Assembly: GCF_000687145.1 (NCBI RefSeq)
Contig: NZ_JMFG01000027.1
Coordinates: 1 to 61,956, forward strand
DNA: 61,956 nucleotides
Reading direction: 5' to 3'
Source: Thermoanaerobaculum aquaticum
GTDB lineage: Bacteria > Acidobacteriota > Thermoanaerobaculia > Thermoanaerobaculales > Thermoanaerobaculaceae
Below, piece by piece: positions 43,715 to 54,773 of this stretch (within the stretch, counting starts at the first letter, position 1; each line of letters starts with the position of its first letter). The notes below the pieces were generated by a model that saw only the letters and a program-made list of their open reading frames with translations, did no database searches and was not told the origin of the DNA. Position numbers and translations under genes: made by a program.

Positions 43715-44779
43715 ATGGCCCTGAGGGCGGTTATACCTTCCGTGGGTGGCAAGCTTGGGTTGGGTCTCGCGGTGTTGCTTTTGGGCTGTGGTGGCTTTTC
43801 AGATGCCGGCTCGTCCCAGACCCAGGAGGTGAAGGTGAAGCCCCGTTACTCCAAATCCGGTTACGACATTACCCCTCTTCCCCGGGAAGACGTGGCGCGC
43901 CTGGCGGCCAGGTTGGACCCCGAGGCGTTCCGCGTAACGCAAAAGGCCGGCACCGAGCCTCCCTTTTGCGGCGGCTTGCTACACGTTAAGGAGCCTGGGA
44001 TTTTCGTGTGCGTGGTGTGCGGCTTGCCGCTCTTCACCACCGACCACAAGTTTGACTCGGGCACCGGCTGGCCCAGCTTTTATCGGGAGTTTGACCCCGA
44101 GCACGTGGCCCGCAAGCCCGACCTTTCCTACGGCATGGTGCGCACGGAAATCACCTGCGCCCGCTGCGGAGCCCATCTGGGCCACGTTTTTGATGACGGT
44201 CCTCCCCCCACCGGTGAGCGGCACTGCGTGAACTCGGCGGCCCTGCGCTTTTATGCCCGGGGTCGGGAGCTGCCCCCGGAAAGCCAGCCCGTAAAAACCG
44301 AAGTGGCGTACTTTGCCGGCGGCTGCTTTTGGGGCATCGAGCACTACTTCCAGCAGGGACCTGGCGTTTTGGACGCCCAATCGGGGTACATGCAGGGGCA
44401 CGTGGATCACCCCACCTACGAGCAGGTGTGCTCCGGCACCACCGGCCACGCCGAAACCGTGAAGGTCACCTACGACCCCAAGCGCATCAGCTACCGTCGT
44501 CTCTTGCAGGCCTTCTTTGACATGCACGACCCCACCCAGGAAAACCGCCAGGGCCCCGACGTGGGGGAGCAGTACCGCTCGGGGATTTGGTACGTGAACG
44601 AGGAACAAAAGCGCGAGGCCCTGGCGTTCATTGCCGAACTGGAGGGTTCCGGTCGCTTCGGCAAGCGCAAGATCGTCACAAAAGTGGAGCCGGCCAAAAC
44701 CTTCTGGCCGGCGGAGGACTACCACCAGGACTACATTGCCAAAACCGGCCGCGCCTGCCACGTGAAAAACCCGTGGTAA
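43715..44779 (+). CDS. Bifunctional methionine sulfoxide reductase MsrB-MsrA, lipoprotein
   Basis: A 354-residue repair enzyme that reduces both stereoisomers of methionine sulfoxide in envelope proteins. The signal peptide ends in lipobox LLGC (Cys25). The MsrB half (about 45-185) has the zinc cysteines CVVC and CARC, GTGWPSF and the catalytic Cys in RHCVNS. The MsrA half (about 195-354) has AGGCFWGIE with the catalytic Cys, GHAETVKVTYDP and DYHQDYI. The order B-A is the reverse of the Neisseria PilB arrangement. ATG 43715 lies behind GGGAGG/GGAAG. It ends 2 nt from the convergent ABC permease stop. Confidence 0.95.
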   Translation: MALRAVIPSVGGKLGLGLAVLLLGCGGFSDAGSSQTQEVKVKPRYSKSGYDITPLPREDVARLAARLDPEAFRVTQKAGTEPPFCGGLLHVKEPGIFVCVVCGLPLFTTDHKFDSGTGWPSFYREFDPEHVARKPDLSYGMVRTEITCARCGAHLGHVFDDGPPPTGERHCVNSAALRFYARGRELPPESQPVKTEVAYFAGGCFWGIEHYFQQGPGVLDAQSGYMQGHVDHPTYEQVCSGTTGHAETVKVTYDPKRISYRRLLQAFFDMHDPTQENRQGPDVGEQYRSGIWYVNEEQKREALAFIAELEGSGRFGKRKIVTKVEPAKTFWPAEDYHQDYIAKTGRACHVKNPW

Positions 44780-44781
44780 CG

Positions 44782-46698
44782 CTAGGGGAGCAGCTTTTGT
44801 ATCTGGCCGGATGAGGGGTCAAGGGCAAAGAGCGCTCCTCCCGTTTCGAAGGTCGGCTGGCCGTGGAGGGTGGGGAGAGGCCACTCCGAGAAGAACTGGT
44901 ACCTGACCCAGGAGCGCCAGTAGCCGGTGGCGTAAGTGTCGGTTTGGGCTAAGGGTTGGATTTGGTTTTGGCCGGGGTTCCAGAGGAGGAAGTGGGTTTT
45001 CAGTGGAATGGTGTGGCAGGCCAGCACAAACTGGGTTTTGGCTGCCTTCCAGGCCTCGCACCTCGTGCCGCTTTTGAGCGGAAGCGTTGTCTCCGCGAGG
45101 GTGGTGCCCCTGTCGTCCACCCAGCGTGCGGTTCCACCATCGTCGGTGACGCGGATGAGAACCACGCCGGGGTCCGCCAGGTAGGCGGAGGCTCCGCCTG
45201 GCAGATCGTGCTGCCACAGGGTTTGACCCTGGTGGACGTACACGATGCTGCTGCGGCGGCTGGGATCGAAGGGATCGGCTACCCGCAGCGTGAGCAGCAT
45301 CCGGTCCTCCCCAATTTGCGCGCTCGCGTCTCGGTAGGGACCGGCAAACTGCAGCGAGAAAAGCTCTCGGGGCGTTAGGTTGCTCCAAGGGAGGCGCCAG
45401 GCTGCGAGGTGGAGGCGGCGTTCGCCTTCTTCGCTTTCCGGGCCCTGCCATTCGCCGCCCAGCACCTCCAAAATTGAATTGGTGGCGCGACAGACCCAGA
45501 GGGCGCGCGGATTTTTCGAGCCGGCGAAGAGGGTTTTCCGTTCAAGAGTTTGCGGGTTGAGAAGCACCAGGCTTCCCCCCGGTTCTCGCACCACCGCGGT
45601 TTGACCGTGTGGACCCAAAGCGCAGAGGGTGCTGTCGGGCTGGAGGCCGGAAATCGTTTTTTGCGCACCGCTGGCAAGCTCCACCAGCAGCAACCGGGAG
45701 TGTGTTTCCCCGTCCAGGTAGGCGAGCTTGGTGCCCTCCGGCGAAAACGAGAGGTACGGGGGAAGCAGGAAGAAGAAATCCATCGCTTGCTCCACCGGCA
45801 AATGCCGGCGGGTGTTGGTTTCCCGGTCCCACAGGAAGGTGCTCCGCAGCTTGAGCTGGCCAAAGGCCTCACCAGAGCCAAACCAATACCGACCGGTGGG
45901 GTCAGGGGTGGTGATGGAAACCCAGCGGAGGTGGTAAGGAGCCCTGGCTTCCAGGTACGTCATGACCCCCAAAAACACGACGGCCAGCGCAATGAGGGAA
46001 GGCCAGAGCCCGAGGGTGGCCACTCGGTGCGCCGCGGGAAGGTGGGTTCGGGCCTTCGATAGCGTGAGGAAGCTGGTGAGCAACAGGATGATCGTGGCGG
46101 CGCTCAAAACGACCACCGCCACCGGCAACACCGCTTCCATCCCCACGCGATTCTGGATGCGCTGCCAGAGGGTGTACCAGATCCAGCTTGCCAGCGCGGC
46201 CCCTACTAGATCGGCGGCCAGCCAAAGGGTGCGGGCCCGGAGCATGAGGGTGAGCACGTGCCCCAGGGCCCACAACGCCACCACCGAAACCGCAAAAAAG
46301 AGGTAGTCCCACGGGCTTCGGGGCAGCTCCCGCAACGCCAACCGGAAAGCGGGCAAGGCTCCCACCACACTGGAAAGAAAAGCCAAAATCAGGCTTGCAC
46401 CCCACGCTCCCCACCAGAGGTGCGCCGGGCTCAAGCCCAGGCTTTCCAAGAACCGCTGGTTTTGGAGCGCTTCGGCGGTGGTGAAGCTGCGGGCTCCGGT
46501 TAAGGCGGCCAGGAGGGGAGGTAAGGCGACCAGGGAAAGAAGGGCCAAAGCTTGGCGAATGTCTTGCGGTTGCCAAGCCCAAAGGGCCGGGCCTAAGAGG
46601 CCCAAGAAGCCCGCTGCCAACAGGACCGCAAGCCCAAGGCTTGCAATCCAAAGGTGGTAACGGAAGAAAAAATACACGCTTGCCATTAACTTGCGCAT
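44782..46698 (-). CDS. ABC-2-type permease fused to a beta-propeller-like domain
   Basis: A 638-residue protein. Residues 1-300 have about eight membrane helices and follow an ABC-2/YtrC-like permease pattern (MRKLMASVYFFFRYHLW start, LTGARSFTTAEALQNQRFLESLGLSPAHLWW). The remainder (about 310-638) is soluble with repeated TolB/WD-like beta units (LSFSPEGTKLAYLDGETHSRLLLVELASGAQKTI, RMLLTLRVADPFDPSRRSSIVYVHQG, ...). It probably faces the periplasm. The ATG at 46698 has AGGAGG 5 nt upstream and overlaps the ATPase gene by 13 nt. It is the last gene of a GntR-ABC operon. The substrate is unknown. Confidence 0.72.
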   Translation of the reverse strand: MRKLMASVYFFFRYHLWIASLGLAVLLAAGFLGLLGPALWAWQPQDIRQALALLSLVALPPLLAALTGARSFTTAEALQNQRFLESLGLSPAHLWWGAWGASLILAFLSSVVGALPAFRLALRELPRSPWDYLFFAVSVVALWALGHVLTLMLRARTLWLAADLVGAALASWIWYTLWQRIQNRVGMEAVLPVAVVVLSAATIILLLTSFLTLSKARTHLPAAHRVATLGLWPSLIALAVVFLGVMTYLEARAPYHLRWVSITTPDPTGRYWFGSGEAFGQLKLRSTFLWDRETNTRRHLPVEQAMDFFFLLPPYLSFSPEGTKLAYLDGETHSRLLLVELASGAQKTISGLQPDSTLCALGPHGQTAVVREPGGSLVLLNPQTLERKTLFAGSKNPRALWVCRATNSILEVLGGEWQGPESEEGERRLHLAAWRLPWSNLTPRELFSLQFAGPYRDASAQIGEDRMLLTLRVADPFDPSRRSSIVYVHQGQTLWQHDLPGGASAYLADPGVVLIRVTDDGGTARWVDDRGTTLAETTLPLKSGTRCEAWKAAKTQFVLACHTIPLKTHFLLWNPGQNQIQPLAQTDTYATGYWRSWVRYQFFSEWPLPTLHGQPTFETGGALFALDPSSGQIQKLLP

Positions 46699-47570
46699 GT
46701 GTCCTCCTTTGGCTCGTGCCACAGGGCAAAAGCCACTTCTCCGAGAGTTGGGGTTCGACCGGAAATTCCGCGGTCCTCCAACCAACGCTTCCAGTGATCG
46801 GTGGTGACCGGTACAACCCACTGCTCGCCCTCCAACACATCCCGGCGAACCAGGGGCGCTTCGTGCTCCGGTGGCGCAAAACCGCGGGGAACGGTGACCA
46901 CCTGGTACCGGGTCTTGATGGCCTCCAGCGTTCCCGTCCAGTGGCAGCGGCCCTGATGCAGCAGGATCACGGTATCGGCCAAGCGCTCGGCCAGGTCTAA
47001 GTCCTGGGTCGCCAAGAGCACCGTGGCCGGTTGTTCGGCCAAAAAGCCCAAAAGGAGGTCCAGAGCCAGGTCCCGGGCTACCACATCCAGCCCCAGGGTG
47101 GGCTCGTCCAAAAGCAGCAACGTTGGGCGAGACGCCAAAACCCAGGCAAGCTGCGCCAGGCTCCGCTGCCCCCGGGAAAGCTGGGAAACCTTCAGGGAAG
47201 GGGAAAGCTTCACCTGCTCCAGCAGGCGCTCAAACTCCTTTTCGGCTTCTGGGCTTACTTCCCCAACCAGGCTTCGAAAGCGGGCCAGCTGGCGTAGGCT
47301 CCAGTCGGACGGGAAGTCGCACGCTTCGGCGCCAAAGGCCACCTCTCGACCCGGCAGGCACTTGCGGGGGCGTCCCAAAAGCTCGATGGTGCCCTGCGCC
47401 GGCCGGTAAAAGCCCATCAAACAGCGCAACAGCGTGGTTTTTCCTGCGCCGTTGGGCCCGGCCAGCACTGCAAAGCTTCCCGCGTTGACCGAAAAGCTGA
47501 CGTCGTTCAGGACTTGCTTTTTCCCAAAGGAAAGGCTGAGGTGCTGCACTTGAATGGCCGGTTCACTCAT
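46686..47570 (-). CDS. ABC transporter ATP-binding protein
   Basis: A 294-residue ATPase subunit with Walker A GPNGAGKTTL, signature LSRGQRSLAQL, Walker B LLLLDEPTLG and the switch His replaced by Gln (LLATQDLD). The C-terminal 80 residues extend past the core (QVVTVPRGFAPPEHEAP...), as in YtrB/CcmA-like efflux ATPases. ATG 47570 overlaps the regulator stop. It pairs with the permease-propeller protein; the trio recalls YtrA-YtrB-YtrC, which responds to cell-wall stress in Bacillus. Confidence 0.93.
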   Translation of the reverse strand: MSEPAIQVQHLSLSFGKKQVLNDVSFSVNAGSFAVLAGPNGAGKTTLLRCLMGFYRPAQGTIELLGRPRKCLPGREVAFGAEACDFPSDWSLRQLARFRSLVGEVSPEAEKEFERLLEQVKLSPSLKVSQLSRGQRSLAQLAWVLASRPTLLLLDEPTLGLDVVARDLALDLLLGFLAEQPATVLLATQDLDLAERLADTVILLHQGRCHWTGTLEAIKTRYQVVTVPRGFAPPEHEAPLVRRDVLEGEQWVVPVTTDHWKRWLEDRGISGRTPTLGEVAFALWHEPKEDTCAS

Positions 47571-47962
47571 GGTTCACCTCGGTTTTGGTCGAGCTGGGCC
47601 CATTGCTGGGCGAGGGCGTCTTGAGCCTCGCCAAGGCTCGCTCGCAAGGTTCGGGCCTGCACCGCGTAGCCAAAGGCAGCTTTGGCCAGCGCTTGCCGGC
47701 GCTGCTGGTCGGACATGCGGGGTGGGTCTGGGGCCACGAAGGTGCCTTCGCCCCGGCGCACCGTGAATACCCCTTCCGCCACCAGGGCCTGCAGGGCCTT
47801 GGATACGGTGGCGGGGTTCAGGGTGAGCTGCCGGGCCAGCACCCGCACCGAGGGAACGGGATCCCCCGGTGCCAAACGTCCGGTGGCCACCAGCTCCCGC
47901 AGCCGCTGGGCCAGTTGGCTCCACAGCGGGGTGGGATCCGTGGGGTCCAGGTTCAGGTTCAC
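47567..47962 (-). CDS. GntR-family regulator, YtrA type
   Basis: A 131-residue repressor: an N-terminal winged helix (PLWSQLAQRLRELVATGRLAPGDPVPSVRVLARQLTLNPATVSKALQALVAEGVFTVRRGEGTFVA) and a short C-terminal helical tail, the size and form of the YtrA subfamily. GTG 47962 is selected because GGAGG ends 5 nt upstream; GTG 47968 overlaps that site. It heads the operon and most likely represses it by binding the inverted repeats over the minus-10 at 47980-48004. Its TGA overlaps the ATPase ATG. Confidence 0.92.
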   Translation of the reverse strand: MNLNLDPTDPTPLWSQLAQRLRELVATGRLAPGDPVPSVRVLARQLTLNPATVSKALQALVAEGVFTVRRGEGTFVAPDPPRMSDQQRRQALAKAAFGYAVQARTLRASLGEAQDALAQQWAQLDQNRGEP

Positions 47963-47979
47963 GTTCACCTCCTACCGTC

Positions 47980-48019
47980 ACACTGTATTAGTGTAGTAGT
48001 ACACCATAACCCTTGTCAA
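47980..48019 (-). promoter_or_regulatory. Promoter and operator of the YtrA-type operon
   Basis: Minus strand TTGACA (48019-48014), 18-nt spacer, TACACT (47995-47990). Two overlapping perfect inverted repeats cover it: GTGTA-N4-TACAC (48004-47991) and ACACT-N5-AGTGT (47994-47980). GTGTA/TACAC half-sites are those I recall for B. subtilis YtrA, so autoregulation is likely. Confidence 0.65.
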
Positions 48020-48120
48020 GCCCCCCTGGGGGTAAGCCCTTGTTTTTCGTCCTTCGTGCACAACGGCCGGCCTTTTAAATGCCGCGTAAAGCGGCGGGAA
48101 AAGCAACCCCGGGCTTACTC

Positions 48121-48153
48121 AGAAGCCGAAGGGCCGTCGCCCTCCGGCTTCTT
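48121..48153. other. Hairpin at the 3' end of the SBBP gene
   Basis: Arms AGAAGCCG / CGGCTTCT continued by GGGC / GCCC around CGTC, overlapping the stop codon. There is no T run on either strand, so it is at best a weak or Rho-linked 3' end. Confidence 0.4.
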
Positions 48154-51025
48154 AAACCGCTGCCCGACGGAGTAAGAACAGCCCGGCTGCCACGATGAGC
48201 CCTGCAAGAAGCACTAGCCCGTGATCATTCAGGGTCGGAATGGGTTCCTGGGCGGTGACCAAAAGCTCCGCAGTGTCGCAGGCGTTGTCCACACACACAC
48301 GATATGCCACCACGCAGGTCCCCGAAGCCGGGACCTGAAAGGTGGTCACACCGCCGGCGCCGATGCTTGAGGACGGGCAGGTAGTGGTTCCCAGCAACGT
48401 AAAGGTGGCATTTGCTGGCAAGCTACCGGTGCCGTACTGATCGTTCGCCCCGACGTTGTAAGTCGGGCGGGTGCTGGCCGGGAAGCTGGCCGCATCGTCC
48501 AACGCATCTACGAGCGGAATAGGCAAAGCCGTGCTGGCGGTGTTGTTGGAAGGATCTGCTTCATTATCCGTACCGGCCGTGACGGTAAGCATGACGCCGG
48601 TTTGTGGGGTGTCTTGCCCCCCTTGTGTATCAGGCGCAGTGAATTGGAAGGTGCAGGTAGTACTGCTCCCAACCGCAAGCACAGCCACCGGCACGGAAGG
48701 CAAACAGGTCAAGTTACTAATTGTTCCTGCTGATGCGGCAATGGAGCAAGTAGCGTTCACAGCATCATCTGGACCGTTGTTGGTGCAAGAAAAGGTCAAG
48801 CCTGGGTACACAGAGCCTGGCCCAAAACTCGAGGGGAAAAACCCCAGACTGGGTTGCATATCTGCAACCGCGGCTAAAGCCGGGGTCAAGCGCGCCACAA
48901 AGGCATCGTTAAACCCACCGCCGTAGTTTTCCTGCGCACCGCCGGTGGCGTTTGGGAACCCAATGGAATCCGTGCTCCCCGCCACGTAAACTTCCCCTGT
49001 GACGGGATAGATCCCAACTGTGTAGGCAAAGTCCCATCCCGTGCCCCCCAAGCAGGTGGATTGAGGGTTTACAGTGAGCAACGGATTGAGTCGCGCCACA
49101 ACCGCTTCGTACGCCGTATTGCAAATCGCTTGAGCTCCGCCTGCGGTGTTAGGGAAGTTGCTCGACGATGTCGTCCCTGCTACGTATATTTCCCCGCTAA
49201 TCGGGTGAATTGCCAGAGCTGCTGCAGAGTCCTCGCCAAAGCCGCCGAGGTAGGTGGACTGAAGAATCGTGGAAAGATCAGCATCCAGTCGGCTAACGAA
49301 AGCATCGGAAGTTCCACCAGCATAGCTCGATTGGGCACCACCGTCTGTGTTCGGAAAATCACTGGACTCAGTATAGCCGGCCACGTACACTTCTCCGGTT
49401 TGAGGGTGAATGGCGAGGGACGTGGCATAGTCGACCATCCACCCTCCCAAAAAACTCGTCTGCAGGCTACTGGTTAGCGAGGCACTGAGGCGACTCACAA
49501 AGGCATCGCGCAACCCAAAATCGCCCGCCACGTACACCTCACCGGTTGCAGGGTGGATGGCGAGGGCAGAACCGCCGTCACTCAATGGGCCGCCGATATA
49601 AGTGGACTGAAGGTTCTGGGTAAGGCTTGCATTCAAGCGGGCGACAAAAGCATCGGCCCAGCCCCCGGGGCTTGGCTGGGCGCCACCTGCGGTGTTCGGA
49701 AAATCGTCGGACCAAGTGAATCCTGTCAGATACACCTCTCCACTCGGCGCGTGAATGACTACCGCGAGTGCGGTTTCCCCATCTGATCCACCGAGATAGG
49801 TAGATTGAAGATTCTGTGCGAGGCTTGCATCGAAGCGGGCCAAGAAAGCATCACCAAACCCAGCGTGATTGGACTGCGCTCCACCTGCTGTGTTAGGGAA
49901 ATCAGGAGACGAGGTGGTCCCAGCCACATACACCTCGTTGGTACTGGGATTAATGGCTAGCGCGTAGGCTTCGTCATTTCCTGTGCCACCAAGGTATGTG
50001 GACTGAAGGTTTTGAGTGAGGCTGTGGCTGAGCCGCGTCACGAAACAGTCCCGCGCTCCACCGCCGTACGTTGCCTGCGCGCCGCCCGCCGAACCCGGGA
50101 AATCTAGGGAGGCGGTCTCACCAGTGACATACACTTCCCCAGTAAGGGGATGAACGGCTAAGGCAAATGCTGCGTCATATCCTGAGCCCCCCAGGTATGT
50201 GGATTGAAGTAAGGGATCAATCCACAGGGACTTGCTCCGGTCATAGGGTCCAAGAGAAAAGCCAAACTCTTTTCGCGGTTTGTCTAAACGGTAGGAGACC
50301 TCTACCTCTTGCCGGATTTCGCCTTTTTCCTGCCAAGCAATGGGTTTGGAGAGCACCACATTTCCGAAGCCCGTTTTAACTATCAGCTCCCCACTAGCCC
50401 TGAGGTGAACGTCCTCGGCACCTTCGAGCTTCACTTGAATCTTCCCGGGATCGGTGCCGGGCGCGAGCTCAAAGAGCTTTTCCACGGTCCGTTGGCTGGC
50501 GGCCAGTTTCACCCTAATCCCTGGGTAGACCTCGCCCAAGTCCAAGTAGCGGTACGTAGGAAGGCCTGCCTGATGCTTGCGGGGGTCGTTGCCAATAAAA
50601 AAGCTCACTTTCCCTTCTAGCTCTTCCATCCCTCGAATTTGCCTAACTTTGCCGCCAACGAAACGCTCGGAAAGCACCCAGGCTTTCGGCTCACAGGGTT
50701 GGTTAAAACGTTGCTCGTGAAGCGCTCTGTGCCTCCTCGTGTCCACCCGTTGTTCGCAGTCTGAGGCCGCGGGGAGGACATGTCGCAGCTCGCCATCGTG
50801 GGTGACCCACGTAGCCCCGTAAAAGCCCAGTGCCGAAAAGGCCGCATTTTGGTCCCATTGGCCCGCATTGGGCACAAAGCCTCGAGGCATGACGCTCACG
50901 GCCGCCCTGAATTTGTCCTGAGTGGGTGCCTGCCTCTCTGGTGCACCCAGGACCGGCTCGGTCACGAGCCAGCTAAGCCCCAATGCCAGCAAACAGAGAA
51001 AAGGTTTTCCCACCTGTCTATCCAT
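48152..51025 (-). CDS. SBBP-repeat surface protein with IPTL-CTERM sorting tail
   Basis: A 957-residue exported protein. After the signal peptide (cleaved near VLGAPE) an N-terminal domain (FVPNAGQWDQNAAFSALG) typical of proteins with SBBP beta-propeller repeats is followed by seven repeats of about 60-70 residues starting L-Q-S-T-Y-L-G-G with xxALAIHPxTGEVYVAGxTxSxDFPN. A DUF11-like cell-surface repeat (CTNNGPDDAVNATCSIAASAG) follows. The C-terminus is an IPTL-CTERM signal: PIPTLNDHGLVLL, a hydrophobic helix, then RR. This type is cut by an exosortase, not encoded here. GC content in the repeats is lower than in neighbours. ATG 51025 has GGAGG 6 nt upstream. Confidence 0.9.
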   Translation of the reverse strand: MDRQVGKPFLCLLALGLSWLVTEPVLGAPERQAPTQDKFRAAVSVMPRGFVPNAGQWDQNAAFSALGFYGATWVTHDGELRHVLPAASDCEQRVDTRRHRALHEQRFNQPCEPKAWVLSERFVGGKVRQIRGMEELEGKVSFFIGNDPRKHQAGLPTYRYLDLGEVYPGIRVKLAASQRTVEKLFELAPGTDPGKIQVKLEGAEDVHLRASGELIVKTGFGNVVLSKPIAWQEKGEIRQEVEVSYRLDKPRKEFGFSLGPYDRSKSLWIDPLLQSTYLGGSGYDAAFALAVHPLTGEVYVTGETASLDFPGSAGGAQATYGGGARDCFVTRLSHSLTQNLQSTYLGGTGNDEAYALAINPSTNEVYVAGTTSSPDFPNTAGGAQSNHAGFGDAFLARFDASLAQNLQSTYLGGSDGETALAVVIHAPSGEVYLTGFTWSDDFPNTAGGAQPSPGGWADAFVARLNASLTQNLQSTYIGGPLSDGGSALAIHPATGEVYVAGDFGLRDAFVSRLSASLTSSLQTSFLGGWMVDYATSLAIHPQTGEVYVAGYTESSDFPNTDGGAQSSYAGGTSDAFVSRLDADLSTILQSTYLGGFGEDSAAALAIHPISGEIYVAGTTSSSNFPNTAGGAQAICNTAYEAVVARLNPLLTVNPQSTCLGGTGWDFAYTVGIYPVTGEVYVAGSTDSIGFPNATGGAQENYGGGFNDAFVARLTPALAAVADMQPSLGFFPSSFGPGSVYPGLTFSCTNNGPDDAVNATCSIAASAGTISNLTCLPSVPVAVLAVGSSTTCTFQFTAPDTQGGQDTPQTGVMLTVTAGTDNEADPSNNTASTALPIPLVDALDDAASFPASTRPTYNVGANDQYGTGSLPANATFTLLGTTTCPSSSIGAGGVTTFQVPASGTCVVAYRVCVDNACDTAELLVTAQEPIPTLNDHGLVLLAGLIVAAGLFLLRRAAV

Positions 51026-51333
51026 CGACCACCTCCAACGTTTTACGGAACCCCAAACTCGCATGTCGTTGGTCTTTCGATTCCGCCACCGCTGGTCATG
51101 TATTTTATTCATGCACACCCTGCTGCTCGAATCGGGGAAGGCCTTTTCGGAACCGCGACTGCTTAGGAGCGATTATTGGAATTGCATCAGCGCAAGCCGG
51201 GGGAGAACTCTGCTTTTCTCCATGAAAGATGCGCCAGCACGCAGCGAAAGACGAATTAAAGAACTGGGAGGGAGAGGCGACGCCCACTTTGCGCGCCTAA
51301 GAAACTACCGGCGGGCACAACAAGCCCCAAGGT
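51026..51333. other. Intergenic region upstream of the SBBP gene
   Basis: No convincing gene. On the minus strand TAAAAT (51117-51112) is a possible minus-10 with TTCGAG 18 nt upstream. A 15-nt leader motif shared with the SpoIID-like gene is at 51028-51042. A plus-strand reading through 51371 has no start signal or family resemblance. Confidence 0.4.
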
Positions 51334-51801
51334 TTAGCTTGCCTTTTCTTTTACCCAGGCCAGGTGGGTGAAGGACAAACCCACAACGAAAGCCAGCAGG
51401 GCCAACGCAACCTGGGCAAAAGGCGCGGAAACCAGATAAGCCAAAAGGAATAGGCTGAAGCTCAAAGGCAAGAGCAACAGCGCTACCGGTCGGAAACGCC
51501 TTGGCTCTTGCGGTTGTTCCTGCTCCTTTGGCCACTGCTTGCTGGCCAAAAAAATCCAAACCACAGCGGCAACCAAGCCCGCACCTATTCCCACCACACT
51601 CAGCCACCACCAGATGCCCCGCGGGCCGTCCAAAATGCGGTTGACCAGCAGGGCCAGCAGGGTCACGAGCATGCCGCTCGCGAAGATCAACGAACGACGG
51701 CGGGATGGACCTTTCAGGGGCTCGCCCAAGAACACTGCAATCGCGAGGCCAAAACCGACTAGGGCCGCAAAAACGTTGGAGACGATTTCGAGAGCGCTCA
51801 T
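51334..51801 (-). CDS. Small integral membrane protein of unknown function
   Basis: A 155-residue protein with about five membrane helices, a basic turn (KGPSRRRS) after the first and a charged turn (KQWPKEQEQPQEPRRFRP) between the third and fourth. I do not recognise the family and see no functional residue. ATG 51801 has CAGGGGG 6 nt upstream; ATG 51828 with GAGGG is an equally possible start and would add nine residues. It stands alone. Confidence 0.65.
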   Translation of the reverse strand: MSALEIVSNVFAALVGFGLAIAVFLGEPLKGPSRRRSLIFASGMLVTLLALLVNRILDGPRGIWWWLSVVGIGAGLVAAVVWIFLASKQWPKEQEQPQEPRRFRPVALLLLPLSFSLFLLAYLVSAPFAQVALALLAFVVGLSFTHLAWVKEKAS

Positions 51802-51926
51802 GGTCACCCCCTGGAGAAAGACTTCCATAGCTACGCCCTCAAACGGCCAGCGCTCATAGCGCTTGCATTACTCTACCAGAAGGAAACGGCGCGGTGGTAT
51901 GGCCTGCTGCCAGGGCAGTGAAACAG

Positions 51927-51957
51927 CAAAAAGCCGGGGCGGAAGCCCCGGCTTTTG
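51927..51957 (-). terminator. Terminator of the S9 peptidase gene
   Basis: Near-symmetric hairpin AAAAGCCGGGGC / GCCCCGGCTTTT with T runs on both strands, 22 nt past the peptidase stop; it could act both ways. Confidence 0.92.
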
Positions 51958-51978
51958 CGGGCAACACCGGTAGCAAAC

Positions 51979-54654
<2,676 letters not shown>

Positions 54655-54726
54655 GGTGCGAGCCTCCTTCCCCCGTTGCGCTTCATACGTCCTTTTCGCC
54701 CCCAAGGTTCGCACACCGCAAGGGTC

Positions 54727-54756
54727 TTGACAATGCTAGCGTGATGATATCATACT
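54727..54756 (+). promoter_or_regulatory. Promoter of the SPFH gene
   Basis: TTGACA (54727-54732), then CATACT (54751-54756) at 18 nt or TATCAT (54748-54753) at 15 nt. A perfect 10-bp palindrome ATGATATCAT (54744-54753) overlaps the minus-10 and could be an operator. A GCTAGC sits in the spacer. Confidence 0.5.
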
Positions 54757-54773
54757 GAAAGCGGAGGTGAGCT

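Noticed and set aside
48152..51025. Direct repeats in the SBBP gene as a CRISPR or minisatellite
   Set aside because: The periodicity of about 200 bp is protein-level and diverged; there are no short identical repeats with unique spacers.
50922..51371. 149-codon plus-strand ORF between the SBBP gene and the membrane protein gene
   Set aside because: No ribosome-binding site or family resemblance; half of it is antisense to the SBBP gene.
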